64,000 nucleotides of DNA from Sporolactobacillus spathodeae (GTDB lineage Bacteria; Bacillota; Bacilli; Bacillales; Sporolactobacillaceae), in contig NZ_JAFBEV010000013.1 in the NCBI RefSeq assembly GCF_016908935.1, forward strand, positions 22,690 to 86,689. The letters run 5' to 3'. A program made the position numbers and the translations under genes. The first letter of the stretch is position 1. The number at the start of each line of letters is the position of its first letter. This document shows positions 35,412 to 45,682 of the stretch, in pieces. A model generated the notes under the pieces. It ran no database searches and had not been told where the DNA came from. It was given only the letters and a program-made list of their open reading frames with translations.

Positions 35412-37295
35412 GTGCCGACAAGGGAATTTAAAGCAGAATCCAAGAAACTGCTAGACATGATGATCCATTCGATTTATTCGCAGAAAGAGATATTTCTTCG
35501 CGAAATTATCTCAAACTCCAGCGATGCTATTGATAAAATTTACTATAAGGCATTAGCTGATGAATCACTGGTTTTCAACAAAGATGATTATTTTATTCGA
35601 ATTGTTCCGAATAAAGAAGAACGGACATTGACGGTTTCCGATACCGGTATCGGAATGACGGAAGAAGAACTGGAGAAAAACCTCGGTACCATCGCGCAAA
35701 GTGGTTCTTTAAATTTTAAATCGGAAAATGAAGCCAAAGACGGCCATGATATCATTGGCCAGTTCGGTGTTGGTTTCTATTCGGCATTCATGGTTGCTGA
35801 TCAGGTGACCGTTATAACCAAAGCACTTGGAAGCGATCAGGCTTTCAAATGGGAATCTCAAGGCGCCGAAGGCTATTCAATTGAACCTTGCACCAGAGAG
35901 TCGGTCGGCACGGATGTGATTTTAAAGCTCAAGGAAAATAATGAGGACGAGAAATTCGACGATTATCTAGACGACTATCGACTCAAATCAATCGTCAAGA
36001 AATATTCCGACTTTATCCGCTATCCGATCAAGATGGAAGTCACAGAAAGTCGTCCGAAGAAAGACAACGACAAAGAATTTGAAGAATACAAAGAAGAGCA
36101 GACGATTAATAGTATGGTTCCGCTCTGGCGCAAGAATAAGAATGAGCTGAAAGAAGAAGACTACGAGAATTTCTATAAGGAAAAACATTACGGATTTGAC
36201 AAACCGCTGCGGCATATTAATATTCAGGCAGACGGTATGGTACGCTATCACGCCATTCTTTATATTCCTGAGAGCATTCCATTTGATTATTATTCCAAAG
36301 AATATGAGAAAGGTTTGGAACTCTATTCGAACGGCGTATTGATAATGGAAAAGTGTGCTGAATTGCTTCCGGACTATTTCAGTTTTGTCAAAGGAATGGC
36401 GGATTCCGAAGATCTATCACTGAATATCTCCCGTGAAATTTTGCAACAGGACAAGCAATTAAAGCTAATCGCCAAAAACATCAATCACAAAATTCAGAAG
36501 GAACTCGAGAAGCTTCTCAAAGAAGACCGCGAGACCTACGAGAAATTTTATAAAGCTTTTGGTCGTCAACTGAAATATGGTGTGTACGCGGATTACGGTA
36601 TGCATAAAGAAGATTTACAGAATCTTCTTTTGTTCTACTCTTCGAAAGAGAAGAAACTTGTGACACTTGATGAATATGTGTCACGGATGCCGGAAGACCA
36701 GAAATACATTTATTATGCAGTCGGTGAAACGAATGAGAAGATCGAAAAACTGCCGCAAACAGAACTCGTTACTGACAAGGGCTATGAGATTCTCTTCTTT
36801 ACGGAAGATATCGATGAATTTGCGATTAAGATGCTGACGAACTATAAGGAAAAAGAATTCAAATCAGTTTCCAGCAGTGATCTTGACATTGAGAGTGACG
36901 AAGAAAAGAAAGAGGCTAAAGCGGAAGAAGAGGCAAGTAAGCCTTTATTCGAAAAAATGAAAGGCATTCTTTCGGACAAAGTCAAGGAAGTACGGGCTTC
37001 CAAACGCCTTAAATCCCATCCAGTCTGCTTCGCCACAGAGGGTGAAGTATCGATTGAAATGGAAAAAGTACTCAATCAGATGCCGAACAACGAAAATGTC
37101 AAGGCAGATAAAATTCTTGAGATCAACACACATCACAATGTTTTCAAAGCATTGAAAGCGGCCTTTGATCTGAATGATGAGCAAAAAGTATCGCTTTACA
37201 CCAATCTGCTTTATAACCAGGCGCTTCTTGTTGAGGGCTTGCCGGTTCAGGATCCGGTTGCCTTTGCCAATGACATCTGTAAACTGATGGGTTGA
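35412..37295 (+). CDS. htpG: Chaperone HtpG (bacterial Hsp90)
   Basis: A 627-residue ATP-dependent chaperone. The GHKL ATPase domain carries NSSDAIDK (the catalytic Glu precedes at EIISNSSDA), DTGIGMT and [12 protein letters not shown]. Middle- and C-terminal domains are complete. GTG start after AAGGGGAGAG, giving [20 protein letters not shown]. Expression is under a perfect CIRCE operator, so HrcA should repress it together with groE and dnaK. In Bacillus subtilis htpG has no CIRCE and is heat-induced by another route. Confidence 0.97.
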   Translation: MPTREFKAESKKLLDMMIHSIYSQKEIFLREIISNSSDAIDKIYYKALADESLVFNKDDYFIRIVPNKEERTLTVSDTGIGMTEEELEKNLGTIAQSGSLNFKSENEAKDGHDIIGQFGVGFYSAFMVADQVTVITKALGSDQAFKWESQGAEGYSIEPCTRESVGTDVILKLKENNEDEKFDDYLDDYRLKSIVKKYSDFIRYPIKMEVTESRPKKDNDKEFEEYKEEQTINSMVPLWRKNKNELKEEDYENFYKEKHYGFDKPLRHINIQADGMVRYHAILYIPESIPFDYYSKEYEKGLELYSNGVLIMEKCAELLPDYFSFVKGMADSEDLSLNISREILQQDKQLKLIAKNINHKIQKELEKLLKEDRETYEKFYKAFGRQLKYGVYADYGMHKEDLQNLLLFYSSKEKKLVTLDEYVSRMPEDQKYIYYAVGETNEKIEKLPQTELVTDKGYEILFFTEDIDEFAIKMLTNYKEKEFKSVSSSDLDIESDEEKKEAKAEEEASKPLFEKMKGILSDKVKEVRASKRLKSHPVCFATEGEVSIEMEKVLNQMPNNENVKADKILEINTHHNVFKALKAAFDLNDEQKVSLYTNLLYNQALLVEGLPVQDPVAFANDICKLMG

Positions 37296-37303
37296 CAAAT
37301 AAT

Positions 37304-37342
37304 AAAAAAGCATGGGTCCTCTCTTAGGATTCATGCTTTTTT
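37304..37342. terminator. Bidirectional terminator between htpG and the SRAP gene
   Basis: AAAAAAGCATG-GG-TCCT/AGGA-TT-CATGCTTTTTT. Confidence 0.9.
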
Positions 37343-37365
37343 CTATGATACGATAAACAGGTTCG

Positions 37366-38046
37366 TTAAATACTCTGGATTAACTCCGGACCGTTGTTTT
37401 TAGTGGAATTGACCGCTTGGGAGACAGGATAGGCAAGCATCAATTCCTCCTCAAAAGGATGGAGGAGTTGATTCAATCCGCGGATATCCTGATTCTTCGG
37501 ATCGAGCCAATCTGCCTCATCTTCTTTATGAAGGATGACCGGCATCCGTTGATGGATCGGTGCCATCAATGGGTTGGCTTCAGTGGTAATAATCGTACAA
37601 CTGAAAACTTTTCTGCCATCCGGGTTCTGCCACGATTCCCAGAGCCCAGCCATGGCAAATAATTCGCCAGTACGCAATTGAAAGCGTATTGGCTGTTTTG
37701 TTTTTCGGAAAGACGTATCACGCTTCCATTCGTAGAAGCTGTCAGCGAGGATTAAGCAACGCTTTTTTTGATAGGCAGAACGAAAGCTTGCGCGTGTCGA
37801 CAAGCTTTCAGCACGGGCATTAATCAGTTTATAACCGATCTTTTCATCGTCAGCCCAAGGAGGAATCAGACCCCAACGAAGCAGGCCGAGCCGATTTTCT
37901 CGGCCATCATTAACGACAGCCATCACGTTGCTGCCGGGCGCGATATTATAATTGGGCATATAATTCGACGCTTCTATATGTTTCGCCGTATGAAAACGCT
38001 GGATAATTAAGACGAATGGCGCGATTAAAGTGTAGCGTCCGCACAT
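37366..38046 (-). CDS. SRAP-domain protein (YedK/HMCES family)
   Basis: A 226-residue protein that covalently captures abasic sites in single-stranded DNA through Cys2. The start is set by that residue: the ATG giving MCGRYTL, with GGGGACGGTGA upstream, since Met removal exposes the Cys. Other family residues are NYNIAPG (Asn), INARAESL, LILADSFYEW (Glu) and the active-site His in IHQRMPVIL. It lies 75 bases behind the flavoprotein gene on the same strand, possibly co-transcribed. No LexA box was identified, so damage control is not shown. Confidence 0.92.
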   Translation of the reverse strand: MCGRYTLIAPFVLIIQRFHTAKHIEASNYMPNYNIAPGSNVMAVVNDGRENRLGLLRWGLIPPWADDEKIGYKLINARAESLSTRASFRSAYQKKRCLILADSFYEWKRDTSFRKTKQPIRFQLRTGELFAMAGLWESWQNPDGRKVFSCTIITTEANPLMAPIHQRMPVILHKEDEADWLDPKNQDIRGLNQLLHPFEEELMLAYPVSQAVNSTKNNGPELIQSI

Positions 38047-38121
38047 GGAATCACCGTCCCCAAGTATCTTTTCTTTCAGCATACGCTTTTCTCTCAGGCA
38101 GGTAAATCACAGGCATCTGGT

Positions 38122-39546
38122 TTACAAAATTTGTCCTTCACTAGTTTGCCCCTGAAACTCGGGCACGTCATAAGTAAAGTAGCTGTTTAGATAGCTATTT
38201 TTGTCATCTTCAAATAATTGATCGGTAATCGCTCGAACGACTCGCGGTAGACTATATTTCATCGCTGAGAGCGCCGAGGCGGAAAGCCCGCAACTAACCA
38301 TCGCGGCGTAGGTAAACGAAAAGATGCCGCGCAGCATTTTATTTGTCGCTTCTTCCTTACCTTGAAATGCAAAGCCTTCGCTGAGGTAGGGATGTGCATC
38401 AAGCATCGGACTTTTGATTGCCTCAGGTGCGCTGTAGCGATCCCCCCAGCGAACGATATGATCGGCAATCAAACGCAGTTCAGGGCGAAGTGCGGGATCG
38501 GTACGTAAACCGGTACTAATTATTAGATAATCGAAAGTGAATCTGCCGTGCGGGGTTTGAATCGCCGCTCTTCCATCTTTTTCACAGACATTTAGCCAGG
38601 GTGCGCCAAGATGAAGATAAAATCCAGGGTAAGCAGCCGCACGATTAAACATATCTGTAGTCGGCGGTTGATTCAAAGAGAAAAATCGAGCCATGACGGC
38701 GTATTTCTCAGCATCATTTAATGTATGAAAATGATTGATTAAGCCGGAAGGCTCCATTTGGCGGATCGGATTAATCCGCCCGAGCGCTTTACGACGTACA
38801 AAGACATGGACTTCATTAACATTCTGGGCGAGTGCAGCGGCTGCATTATCAAATGCAGAAGCCCCACCACCAAGGATTGCCAAACATTTACCTTTAAGTT
38901 TCGAAAAGTCGATGGCTTCGGAAGTATGGGCATAGAGATTCTTCGGAAGTCCCTCTTTAATAAAATCAGGCACATACCACGCACCGCCGCCTTGAACACC
39001 TGTCGCTAGAATCACTTTGCGCGCGCGAAGAGTCTCAGCAGGCGCGCCTTTTCCTTCAATATGCAAGGTGTAAATCCCATTTTGTTCGGGTTCGATCAGT
39101 CGCAGACAGATTTCGTTGTGAACCGGCAAGTTAAGAATCTTTCGGTACCATTTCAGGTAGTTCATCCAATCGGTGCGTGGAATTTTATCAAGCGCATGCC
39201 AACTCTCCGCTCCATACTGTGCTTCCCACCAGGCACGAAAGGTGAGCGACGGTATGCCGAAATCGATTGGGGTCAGATCTTTAGGCGTCCGCAATGTGCG
39301 CATCCGTGCGTAGGCCACCCATGGGCCTTCGAAACCTTGCTTATTCTCATCAATGACGAGAATATTGCGGATACGTTCACGAATCAGACCGAAAGCAATA
39401 CCGAGGCCGCATTGGCCGCCGCCGACAATGATTGCGTCGTATACCGGACGGCCGGAGTCACTCGCCGGTAGGACCCATTCTGGACCATTGAGAGATAGAT
39501 AGGAAAGATCTTTTTTCACTTGATTGTTCAAATCCATTAAACTCAC
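38122..39546 (-). CDS. Flavin-containing monooxygenase-like FAD/NAD(P)-binding protein
   Basis: A 474-residue two-dinucleotide-fold oxidoreductase. FAD site DAIIVGGGQCGLGIAFGL with DEN at the strand end, then RTPKDLTPIDFGIPS. The NADPH site is CLAILGGGASAFDNAAAAL with VRR further on, and the return strand is DYLIISTGLRTDPAL. It resembles class B monooxygenases of the ornithine hydroxylase/FMO kind, without a perfect FMO fingerprint. The GTG start chosen follows GAGGGTGG; longer by three codons is possible. It lies some 3 kb from the purine island. Because no urate oxidase is seen there, a role as a urate hydroxylase (compare the flavoprotein urate hydroxylases HpxO/HpyO) is a testable guess, not an assignment. 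Confidence 0.75.
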   Translation of the reverse strand: MSLMDLNNQVKKDLSYLSLNGPEWVLPASDSGRPVYDAIIVGGGQCGLGIAFGLIRERIRNILVIDENKQGFEGPWVAYARMRTLRTPKDLTPIDFGIPSLTFRAWWEAQYGAESWHALDKIPRTDWMNYLKWYRKILNLPVHNEICLRLIEPEQNGIYTLHIEGKGAPAETLRARKVILATGVQGGGAWYVPDFIKEGLPKNLYAHTSEAIDFSKLKGKCLAILGGGASAFDNAAAALAQNVNEVHVFVRRKALGRINPIRQMEPSGLINHFHTLNDAEKYAVMARFFSLNQPPTTDMFNRAAAYPGFYLHLGAPWLNVCEKDGRAAIQTPHGRFTFDYLIISTGLRTDPALRPELRLIADHIVRWGDRYSAPEAIKSPMLDAHPYLSEGFAFQGKEEATNKMLRGIFSFTYAAMVSCGLSASALSAMKYSLPRVVRAITDQLFEDDKNSYLNSYFTYDVPEFQGQTSEGQIL

Positions 39547-39744
39547 GGCGACCACCCTCTATCATGTTATATCACTTAACACTAAGCTAAGCATAAACCG
39601 CCGGTAAATATTGTTCAATTGCAAATTATCTAAAAAGTAAAAAGTCAATTAGCCAAATCAACCAGTACAATCACGTGAAATAGACAAAATGACTAAATGA
39701 AGACAATATATTGGTGTATTTGCTCAGAGCTAAGAAGAATAAAG

Positions 39745-39843
39745 ATTTTTGCACGAAAAACGCAGCGAAGGCGCGGCGCCCGCGGCAAGCGAGCAGCTGG
39801 AGCACATTCGATGCAAACAAGACCTGAACATCGACAGAGTAGT
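39745..39843 (+). repeat. Interspersed repeat, type A, shortened copy
   Basis: TTTTTGCACGAAAAACGCAGCGAAGGCGC, a short CCGCGGCAAGCGAGCAGC body, then ACATTCGATGCAAACAAG and the tail CATCGACAGAGTAGT, which recurs after the next copy. Confidence 0.78.
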
Positions 39844-39877
39844 GACCAACTCAGCAGAGGCATAAAATTATAGCATG

Positions 39878-40041
39878 GCATTTGTGTAAGAATGTAGCGT
39901 AGGCGCGAGACGCCTGCGGGAAAAGCGAGCCAAGTGAGACCCCGCAGATTCCAGCTTGTCTGAGGAGACTCACGGATCGCCCGCGGCAAGCGAGCAGCCG
40001 GAGCACATTCGATGCAAACAAGACCTGAACATCAGCAGAGT
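39878..40041 (+). repeat. Interspersed repeat, type A, full-length copy
   Basis: GTGTAAGAATGTAGCGTAGG, GCGGGAAAAGCGAGCC, AAGTGAGACCCCGCAG, GTCTGAGGAGACTCACGG, CCGCGGCAAGCGAGCAGCCG and ACATTCGATGCAAACAAG. The 740-nt gap between the flavoprotein and SDR genes holds only these two copies, sharing the same unusual right flank, and the SDR terminator. Confidence 0.88.
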
Positions 40042-40160
40042 AAGGAGCGACATCGACAGAGTAGTAATTAGCTACCATTAATTTTATTAACGGAAGAATA
40101 GCTAACATGACAATGTACACATGATTTCATCAACTCTTTATAAATGTGGATCTACTACAA

Positions 40161-40196
40161 AAAAACTCAGATTCCTCAACAGAAAGAGGAACCTGA
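40161..40196 (-). terminator. Rho-independent terminator of the SDR gene
   Basis: On the minus strand, CTCAGGTTCCTC/GAGGAATCTGAG followed by seven T, about 95 bp past the stop. Confidence 0.85.
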
Positions 40197-40288
40197 GATG
40201 AGAAAACAATGTGCTTGATCAAAAGAGAATTTGGCTGTTGATCATCATACGAAAAAACTACAGAATTATTTATTGGTTGAATAAGGGA

Positions 40289-41179
40289 TTACGCTGTTGG
40301 TAATCCTCCAGTAACGCCATAAATCTGTCCGGTGACGAAGCTCGAATCATTCGAGGCGAGCATCACATAAACGCTTGCCAGTTCCGCCGGTTGACCGGCG
40401 CGTTTAAATTCAGAGCTCTGGCCAAATTTGGGGATTGATCCGGGAAGCTGTCCACCACTGACCTGAAGCGGTGTCCAAATGGGGCCAGGTGCAACAGAGT
40501 TGACCCGTATGCCTTTTGGCGCGAGTTCTTTGGCAAGGCCTTTGGTAAAAGCAATAATCGCACTTTTGGTTGGTGCGTAAGAAAGCAGATCGGGGCTAGG
40601 GTTATACCCTTGTACCGAAGAAGTAGTAATGATCGATGCACCCTTGGGGAGATAGGGAAGCGCTGCCTGAACGGTCCAGTATAATGAAAAGACATTCACT
40701 TCAAAAGTCCGCCTCAAAATATCTGAAGGGATTTCTTCAATGCTTTTGCTGGCATGCTGCATACCGGCGACCAAGGTCAGAATATCGAGACCATCGAGTT
40801 GCTTTGCGGCATGCGCCACGAGTTGTTTGCAAAAATTTTCATCACTCAAATCGCCGGGCAAGAGAATCGCCTTTCGACCGGCTTTTTCAATCAGATCGCG
40901 GACTTGAAGCGCATCTTCCTGCTCGGATGGAAGGTAATTAAGGACAACATCTGCGCCCTCTCGAGCGTAAGCGATCGCTGCTGCGCGGCCAATACCTGAG
41001 TCCCCGCCAGTGATCAGCGCTTTACGTCCGGTCAATTTACCGGAACCGCTATAGGTTTTCTCGCCGCAGTCTGGCACCGGTGTCATCTTTGCCTGTATGC
41101 CAGGACGCTCTTGTTTTTGCTCCGGATACGTTCCTGAGGTATATAATTTTGTTGGGTCTTCGGTAGTCGTATGCATCAT
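40289..41179 (-). CDS. SDR family oxidoreductase (YhdF/YhxD type)
   Basis: A 296-residue short-chain dehydrogenase with the 40-residue N-terminal extension of the YhdF-like group. NAD(P) site [21 protein letters not shown], catalytic Ser in ITTSSVQGY, active-site Tyr-x3-Lys as YAPTKSAI, and the PGPIWTPLQ loop. These proteins are general-stress dehydrogenases of unknown substrate. AGGAGG lies six bases before a double ATG. A terminator follows. Confidence 0.9.
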   Translation of the reverse strand: MMHTTTEDPTKLYTSGTYPEQKQERPGIQAKMTPVPDCGEKTYSGSGKLTGRKALITGGDSGIGRAAAIAYAREGADVVLNYLPSEQEDALQVRDLIEKAGRKAILLPGDLSDENFCKQLVAHAAKQLDGLDILTLVAGMQHASKSIEEIPSDILRRTFEVNVFSLYWTVQAALPYLPKGASIITTSSVQGYNPSPDLLSYAPTKSAIIAFTKGLAKELAPKGIRVNSVAPGPIWTPLQVSGGQLPGSIPKFGQSSEFKRAGQPAELASVYVMLASNDSSFVTGQIYGVTGGLPTA

Positions 41180-41384
41180 TACGTTCCTCCTGATTCAGTG
41201 GATTTGATTTTGAACAATAGTTAGTCTGCTTCACTTGCATGCAGATGAAAGATGAAAAAATAACGGAAACTTTTGGAAAAGAATTGCGTGTGTCACTTGT
41301 GTTTTAATTTACAAAAGATTCAATCAATGCTTCAATAGAGAAAAGATGTTATTTTTGTCATTTATCGAGGTGCGGCAATCGATT

Positions 41385-43022
41385 ATGAAAGTATCCGAAC
41401 TTTTTCAAATCCCAGTATTCAATGATTTCCGACTCGTTGCGGGGAGCGAAGGCACAGAAAGAGAAATCTGCAATGTGAATATGATGGATGCCCCGGATAT
41501 TATCGATTTTCTGAAACCCAATGATTTTTTAATCACAACAGGGTATCATCTTCAGAGAGATCCAACGCTTTTTTACAATCTGGTTGAGCAGATGGCAGCA
41601 CGTGGCTGCGCTGCATTAGGTATCAAATCACGTCGTTTTTTGAACGGGATTCCGAATGAAATTATTGAACGGGCGGATCAGCTGCATTTTCCACTCATTG
41701 ATTTACCAAACAGTTTGGCGCTAGTGGACATTACCAACCAAACCTTGACAAGAATTCTTGACGCACGAACGAAAGAGCTGCAGTTTGCTATCGATACACA
41801 TCAGCAGTTTACGGAGCATATGGTCAGCGGTGAGGGGATTGATCGGCTGCTCAAACGTCTGTCTGATATGATCGGGTTTCAAGCGCTATTGCTGGATTCC
41901 TATTTTAAACAAGTGGCCCCAAATTCCGGAACCGAAAAAAGAGAAGGGGTGCTACGGCATATACAAGCGTTGGAACAAATATTTTTGGGCTTGAGCACAA
42001 ATAAATCCGCATTTTCGATTATCGAAACAAGACAGACTTATTCCTTATTTGTTCTCCATACATACAGAAAAAAACGGTACTTTTTGTTAATCAATGGTCT
42101 CTTGCCCCAAACCGACCGACTGTTGATGTTGACGGTTGAACAAGCATCAAATGTGCTTGTTTTTGAATTAATGAAAGATGAAGCGTTGAAGCAGACAGAA
42201 CGGAAGATGCGCGATGCATTTTTCGCCAATCTTCTTCGTGGGAGTTTCTCCGGTGGTGAGGAAATTATCAGTCGGGCTAAGGAATTCGGTCTGGTAAATG
42301 GTCTGACCTATGTTCTTGTGTGTGGTGAACTGGATATGAATAAGGAACCGCTCAGCTTCATTACTTTTCAGCTCGAAAATAATGATGTCTTTGATTATCT
42401 TGAAGGGGAAGCAGGCTTGCTCCCATTTCCTGCGCATTATTTTGTCAACGATCATACGTGTGCGCTGATTTGTGAACTGACTATGACATGGGAAAACGGG
42501 CTGCATTTTTTGAAACCGGCTTTGAAAGAAATTCAACGGAAAATTCAGCGAATTTTCCCTCACACGATCTCTTTTGGCCTAAGCAGCGGCTTTACTGATT
42601 TAGCCGATTTGCCCGATGCCTTTCGTGAGGCAGCCGGTGCGCTACACAGGGGGAAACAGGCCGGCGATCATTCGTTTATACAAGTTTATCAAGCAAGCGG
42701 TCTGACCGATCTACTGCGACGGATGCCGTTTGAGGAACTCGGAAAGATTTATCGGGATACGTTGCAAGATCTAGCATACCCGGAAAAGGATGAAGATCGT
42801 GCGCTGCTTCAAACGCTGACTGTTTATCTGGAATCAAATTGCCAGATATCTGAAACCGCAAAGAAGTTATACGTTCATCGAAACACGGTCATCTATCGGA
42901 TAGAGAAATGCGAACATCTGCTTGGAAAAGATATTAAAGATCCGGAGACAACCTTTCAACTGCGTTTCGCACTCAGAATTCGTCCACTAATTGAGGAACA
43001 GAATGGAGGGATTGATGGATGA
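41385..43022 (+). CDS. pucR: PucR-family purine catabolism regulator
   Basis: A 545-residue activator-type regulator. The N-terminal PucR domain (KVSELFQIPVFNDFRLVAGSEG, DFLITTGYHL), a GGDEF-like middle and the C-terminal helix-turn-helix CQISETAKKLYVHRNTVIYRIEKCEHLLG are complete. The stop overlaps the start of uraD (ATGA), placing it at the head of a pucR-uraD-pucM operon, so it is the natural regulator of the purine island. Start chosen at the ATG following GAGGTG at 12 bases; an ATG 13 codons earlier is possible. In Bacillus subtilis PucR responds to ureide intermediates. Confidence 0.9.
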   Translation: MKVSELFQIPVFNDFRLVAGSEGTEREICNVNMMDAPDIIDFLKPNDFLITTGYHLQRDPTLFYNLVEQMAARGCAALGIKSRRFLNGIPNEIIERADQLHFPLIDLPNSLALVDITNQTLTRILDARTKELQFAIDTHQQFTEHMVSGEGIDRLLKRLSDMIGFQALLLDSYFKQVAPNSGTEKREGVLRHIQALEQIFLGLSTNKSAFSIIETRQTYSLFVLHTYRKKRYFLLINGLLPQTDRLLMLTVEQASNVLVFELMKDEALKQTERKMRDAFFANLLRGSFSGGEEIISRAKEFGLVNGLTYVLVCGELDMNKEPLSFITFQLENNDVFDYLEGEAGLLPFPAHYFVNDHTCALICELTMTWENGLHFLKPALKEIQRKIQRIFPHTISFGLSSGFTDLADLPDAFREAAGALHRGKQAGDHSFIQVYQASGLTDLLRRMPFEELGKIYRDTLQDLAYPEKDEDRALLQTLTVYLESNCQISETAKKLYVHRNTVIYRIEKCEHLLGKDIKDPETTFQLRFALRIRPLIEEQNGGIDG

Positions 43023-43516
43023 TCGATTGGAATCAGTGCACAAGGGAAAGGTTTATTGTTTTATTTGGTCAGATTTTTGAGCAGTCTCCATGGATTGCGG
43101 TAGCTGCGGAAAAAAAGAGACCTTATCAATCCGCGGAGGCACTATTTCACGAGATGACCGAAATTGTTTATAGCGCGAATGAAGCGCGGAAATTGGCATT
43201 GATTCTGGCCCATCCCCGGTTAGGGAGCAAGAAAAAAATGAACGATGTCTCTGCGGGTGAACAGCGTCAAGCGGGTCTACTTCGGCTTAAGGATGAAGAG
43301 TCGGCTGAACTCGAGATTCTGAACAGAGCTTATGAAAAAAAATTTGGCATGCCGTTTATCAAGGCTGTCCGCGGTTTAAGAAAAAATGAAATTCTTGCAG
43401 AACTAAACTTGAGGTTGCAGCGTTCAAAAGATCAGGAATATGATACGGCAATAAAAGAAATTATTAAAATCGCCAAGTTTCGCTTTGATGATTTATTACA
43501 TTCCGGAATCGAGTGA
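43019..43516 (+). CDS. uraD: 2-oxo-4-hydroxy-4-carboxy-5-ureidoimidazoline decarboxylase
   Basis: A 165-residue enzyme that decarboxylates OHCU to S-allantoin, the last step from urate. Family landmarks are LILAHPRLGSKK (active-site His), the SAGEQRQAGL segment (Glu and Gln) and LNRAYEKKFGMPFIKAVRG. In Bacillus subtilis this domain is fused to urate oxidase as PucL; here it is free-standing and no uricase domain follows. Its ATG overlaps the pucR stop, so translation is coupled. Confidence 0.93.
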   Translation: MIDWNQCTRERFIVLFGQIFEQSPWIAVAAEKKRPYQSAEALFHEMTEIVYSANEARKLALILAHPRLGSKKKMNDVSAGEQRQAGLLRLKDEESAELEILNRAYEKKFGMPFIKAVRGLRKNEILAELNLRLQRSKDQEYDTAIKEIIKIAKFRFDDLLHSGIE

Positions 43517-43530
43517 AGGGAGTTATCAAG

Positions 43531-43875
43531 ATGGGCAGAATAACGACACATTTGCTTGATTTAACGCTTGGTGAACCGGCATCGCATGTAGAAATCAATT
43601 TATATAGGGTTAAAGATGAAAAAAAAGAGCAACTTGCGAAACGGCAAACAAATGTGGACGGACGACTCGATCAACCCCTTCTTGAAGGAGACAATCTCAT
43701 CAAGGGGACTTATCAGATGGAGATCGCGATTGGCGACTATTTTAGACAGACAGGACGCGTATCGGATTTTCTAGAGGTTGTTCCTATCCGTTTCCAGGTC
43801 AATTCGACAACAGAGAATTATCATGTTCCGCTCCTTATCTCTCCGTTCGGCTATCAATTCTACCGCGGAAGCTAA
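43531..43875 (+). CDS. pucM: 5-hydroxyisourate hydrolase (transthyretin-like)
   Basis: A 114-residue enzyme hydrolysing 5-hydroxyisourate to OHCU. The family N-terminus GRITTHLLDLTLGEPA carries the catalytic His, the central NVDGRLDQPL holds the Arg, and the C-terminal tetrapeptide YRGS, diagnostic for HIU hydrolases against true transthyretins, is exact. It starts at the ATG after AAGGGAG, 14 bases beyond the uraD stop, and is followed by a terminator. It completes urate-to-allantoin after ring oxidation. Confidence 0.95.
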   Translation: MGRITTHLLDLTLGEPASHVEINLYRVKDEKKEQLAKRQTNVDGRLDQPLLEGDNLIKGTYQMEIAIGDYFRQTGRVSDFLEVVPIRFQVNSTTENYHVPLLISPFGYQFYRGS

Positions 43876-43963
43876 AACATAATAAGCGACTGAGATAAAA
43901 TCGTCCTTTTCAACAAATTCGCCACGTTTTAGCCACAAAACGCATAGACATTCTTCGTATGTG

Positions 43964-44002
43964 AAAACGCAGCGGGAACACGATTCCCGCTGCGTTTTTT
44001 CT
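43964..44002. terminator. Bidirectional terminator between pucM and the NCS2 permease
   Basis: AAAACGCAGCGGGAA/TTCCCGCTGCGTTTT with an ACACGA loop and T-rich right flank. Confidence 0.93.
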
Positions 44003-44022
44003 TCTTTTTATCAATGAATGAT

Positions 44023-45360
44023 TTAAGACTTGGCTGCGCTTGTTTCTGCAACCATTTGACTGGCAATTTCCGAAGCTTTTTCGGATTGCTCGCTCCGTCC
44101 AACATTAAAGATGAGATTTAAAATCAATGCGGCTAAGCTCCCAGAGACAATACCATTATTTGTAAGAATCTGAATCAAACTTGGAAATTTGGCAAACAGT
44201 TCAGGCTGGACGGTCACTCCGAGACCGATACCAACGGAACAAGCAATAATCAGCAAGTTATTCTGTTTGGAAAAATCTACTTTTCCGAGCATCCGCACAC
44301 CAGAGGCGATCACCATGCCGAACATTGCTAATGTCGCGCCGCCAATCACTGCGTTTGGAATTAATACAGTGAGGGCACCAATTTTCGGAATCAGTCCGAG
44401 GACAACAAGCGCAAACCCGCAGATAATCGATACTTTCCGCGTTTTGACTTGAGTCATTTGCACAAGTCCGACATTTTGTGAGAATGTGGTATAGGGGAAC
44501 GCGTTGAAAAGCCCACCGACAAGTATCGCAAGACCTTCCGCTCGATAGCCGTGTTGCATTGCTTTTTCATCAATTTTTTGGCCACAGATTTCACTGAGGG
44601 CGAGGTATACGCCGGTTGTTTCAATCATGCTAACGATCCCAACGATTGACATTGCTATAATCGCATCGACATGAAATGTTGGAAATCCGAAACTGAAGGG
44701 GTGAATTAGGCTGAACCAACCTGCCTGACTCACTGTTGAAAAATGCACCATGCCCATGAGTGCAGCTGCCAACGTTCCGACGATGATGCTGATCAGAATC
44801 GAAATCGTCTTCATAAATCCTTTAAAAAATCGGTTCATGATAATGATAAGTGCGAGAACCCCAAAACCGAGCGATAAATTCTGTGCGCTACCGAAATCTT
44901 TTGCACCGACGCCGCCTCCTAAATTATTGATGGCGACAGGAATCAAGGTGATGCCGATAATCATCACAACGGTGCCGACGACAACCGGTGGAAAGAGATT
45001 GACGATCTTTCCGAAAAACATTGATAAAAGAAGGACGACGATGCCTGCAACAAGGATAGCACCACAAATACCCGGCATACCGTATGATTTGCCAATGATA
45101 ATCATTGGTGAAACAGCCGTAAAAGTACAGCCCATCACAATCGGTAAGCCGATACCGAAAAAGCGGTTCTTCCATGCTTGAAGCAATGTGGCGAGACCGC
45201 AGGCGGCTAAATCAATTGACACGAGCAAGGCGAGCATCGACCCATTCAGACCCACGGCTCCGCCGACGATTAGCGGCACGATCACTGCACCACCGTACAT
45301 CGCTAGCATATGCTGAATGCCAAGCGAGAAGATTTTTCCCGGCTTCTCTGTTGTTTCCAT
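44023..45360 (-). CDS. Purine permease, NCS2 family (urate/xanthine type)
   Basis: A 445-residue carrier of about 14 helices, importing purines with H+. It begins QHMLAMYGGAVIVPLIVGGAVGL. The helix-10 motif TFSQNVGLVQMTQVKTRKV is the urate/xanthine-type version seen in PucJ/PucK and UacT rather than the uracil-type. It is third in the Rieske-ferredoxin-permease operon, so its substrate is probably also the oxygenase substrate. Start at the ATG nine bases after GGAG; a start five codons earlier is weaker. Confidence 0.9.
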   Translation of the reverse strand: METTEKPGKIFSLGIQHMLAMYGGAVIVPLIVGGAVGLNGSMLALLVSIDLAACGLATLLQAWKNRFFGIGLPIVMGCTFTAVSPMIIIGKSYGMPGICGAILVAGIVVLLLSMFFGKIVNLFPPVVVGTVVMIIGITLIPVAINNLGGGVGAKDFGSAQNLSLGFGVLALIIIMNRFFKGFMKTISILISIIVGTLAAALMGMVHFSTVSQAGWFSLIHPFSFGFPTFHVDAIIAMSIVGIVSMIETTGVYLALSEICGQKIDEKAMQHGYRAEGLAILVGGLFNAFPYTTFSQNVGLVQMTQVKTRKVSIICGFALVVLGLIPKIGALTVLIPNAVIGGATLAMFGMVIASGVRMLGKVDFSKQNNLLIIACSVGIGLGVTVQPELFAKFPSLIQILTNNGIVSGSLAALILNLIFNVGRSEQSEKASEIASQMVAETSAAKS

Positions 45361-45394
45361 CGTATCACGCTCCATTTAAAATGTTTGAATCTGT

Positions 45395-45655
<261 letters not shown>

Positions 45656-45682
45656 CTAAACCACCTCCTTTAAAAGACTTAA

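Noticed and set aside
44750..45181. 143-codon open frame opposite the NCS2 permease
   Set aside because: Fully inside a well-supported transporter gene, low complexity, no start signal.
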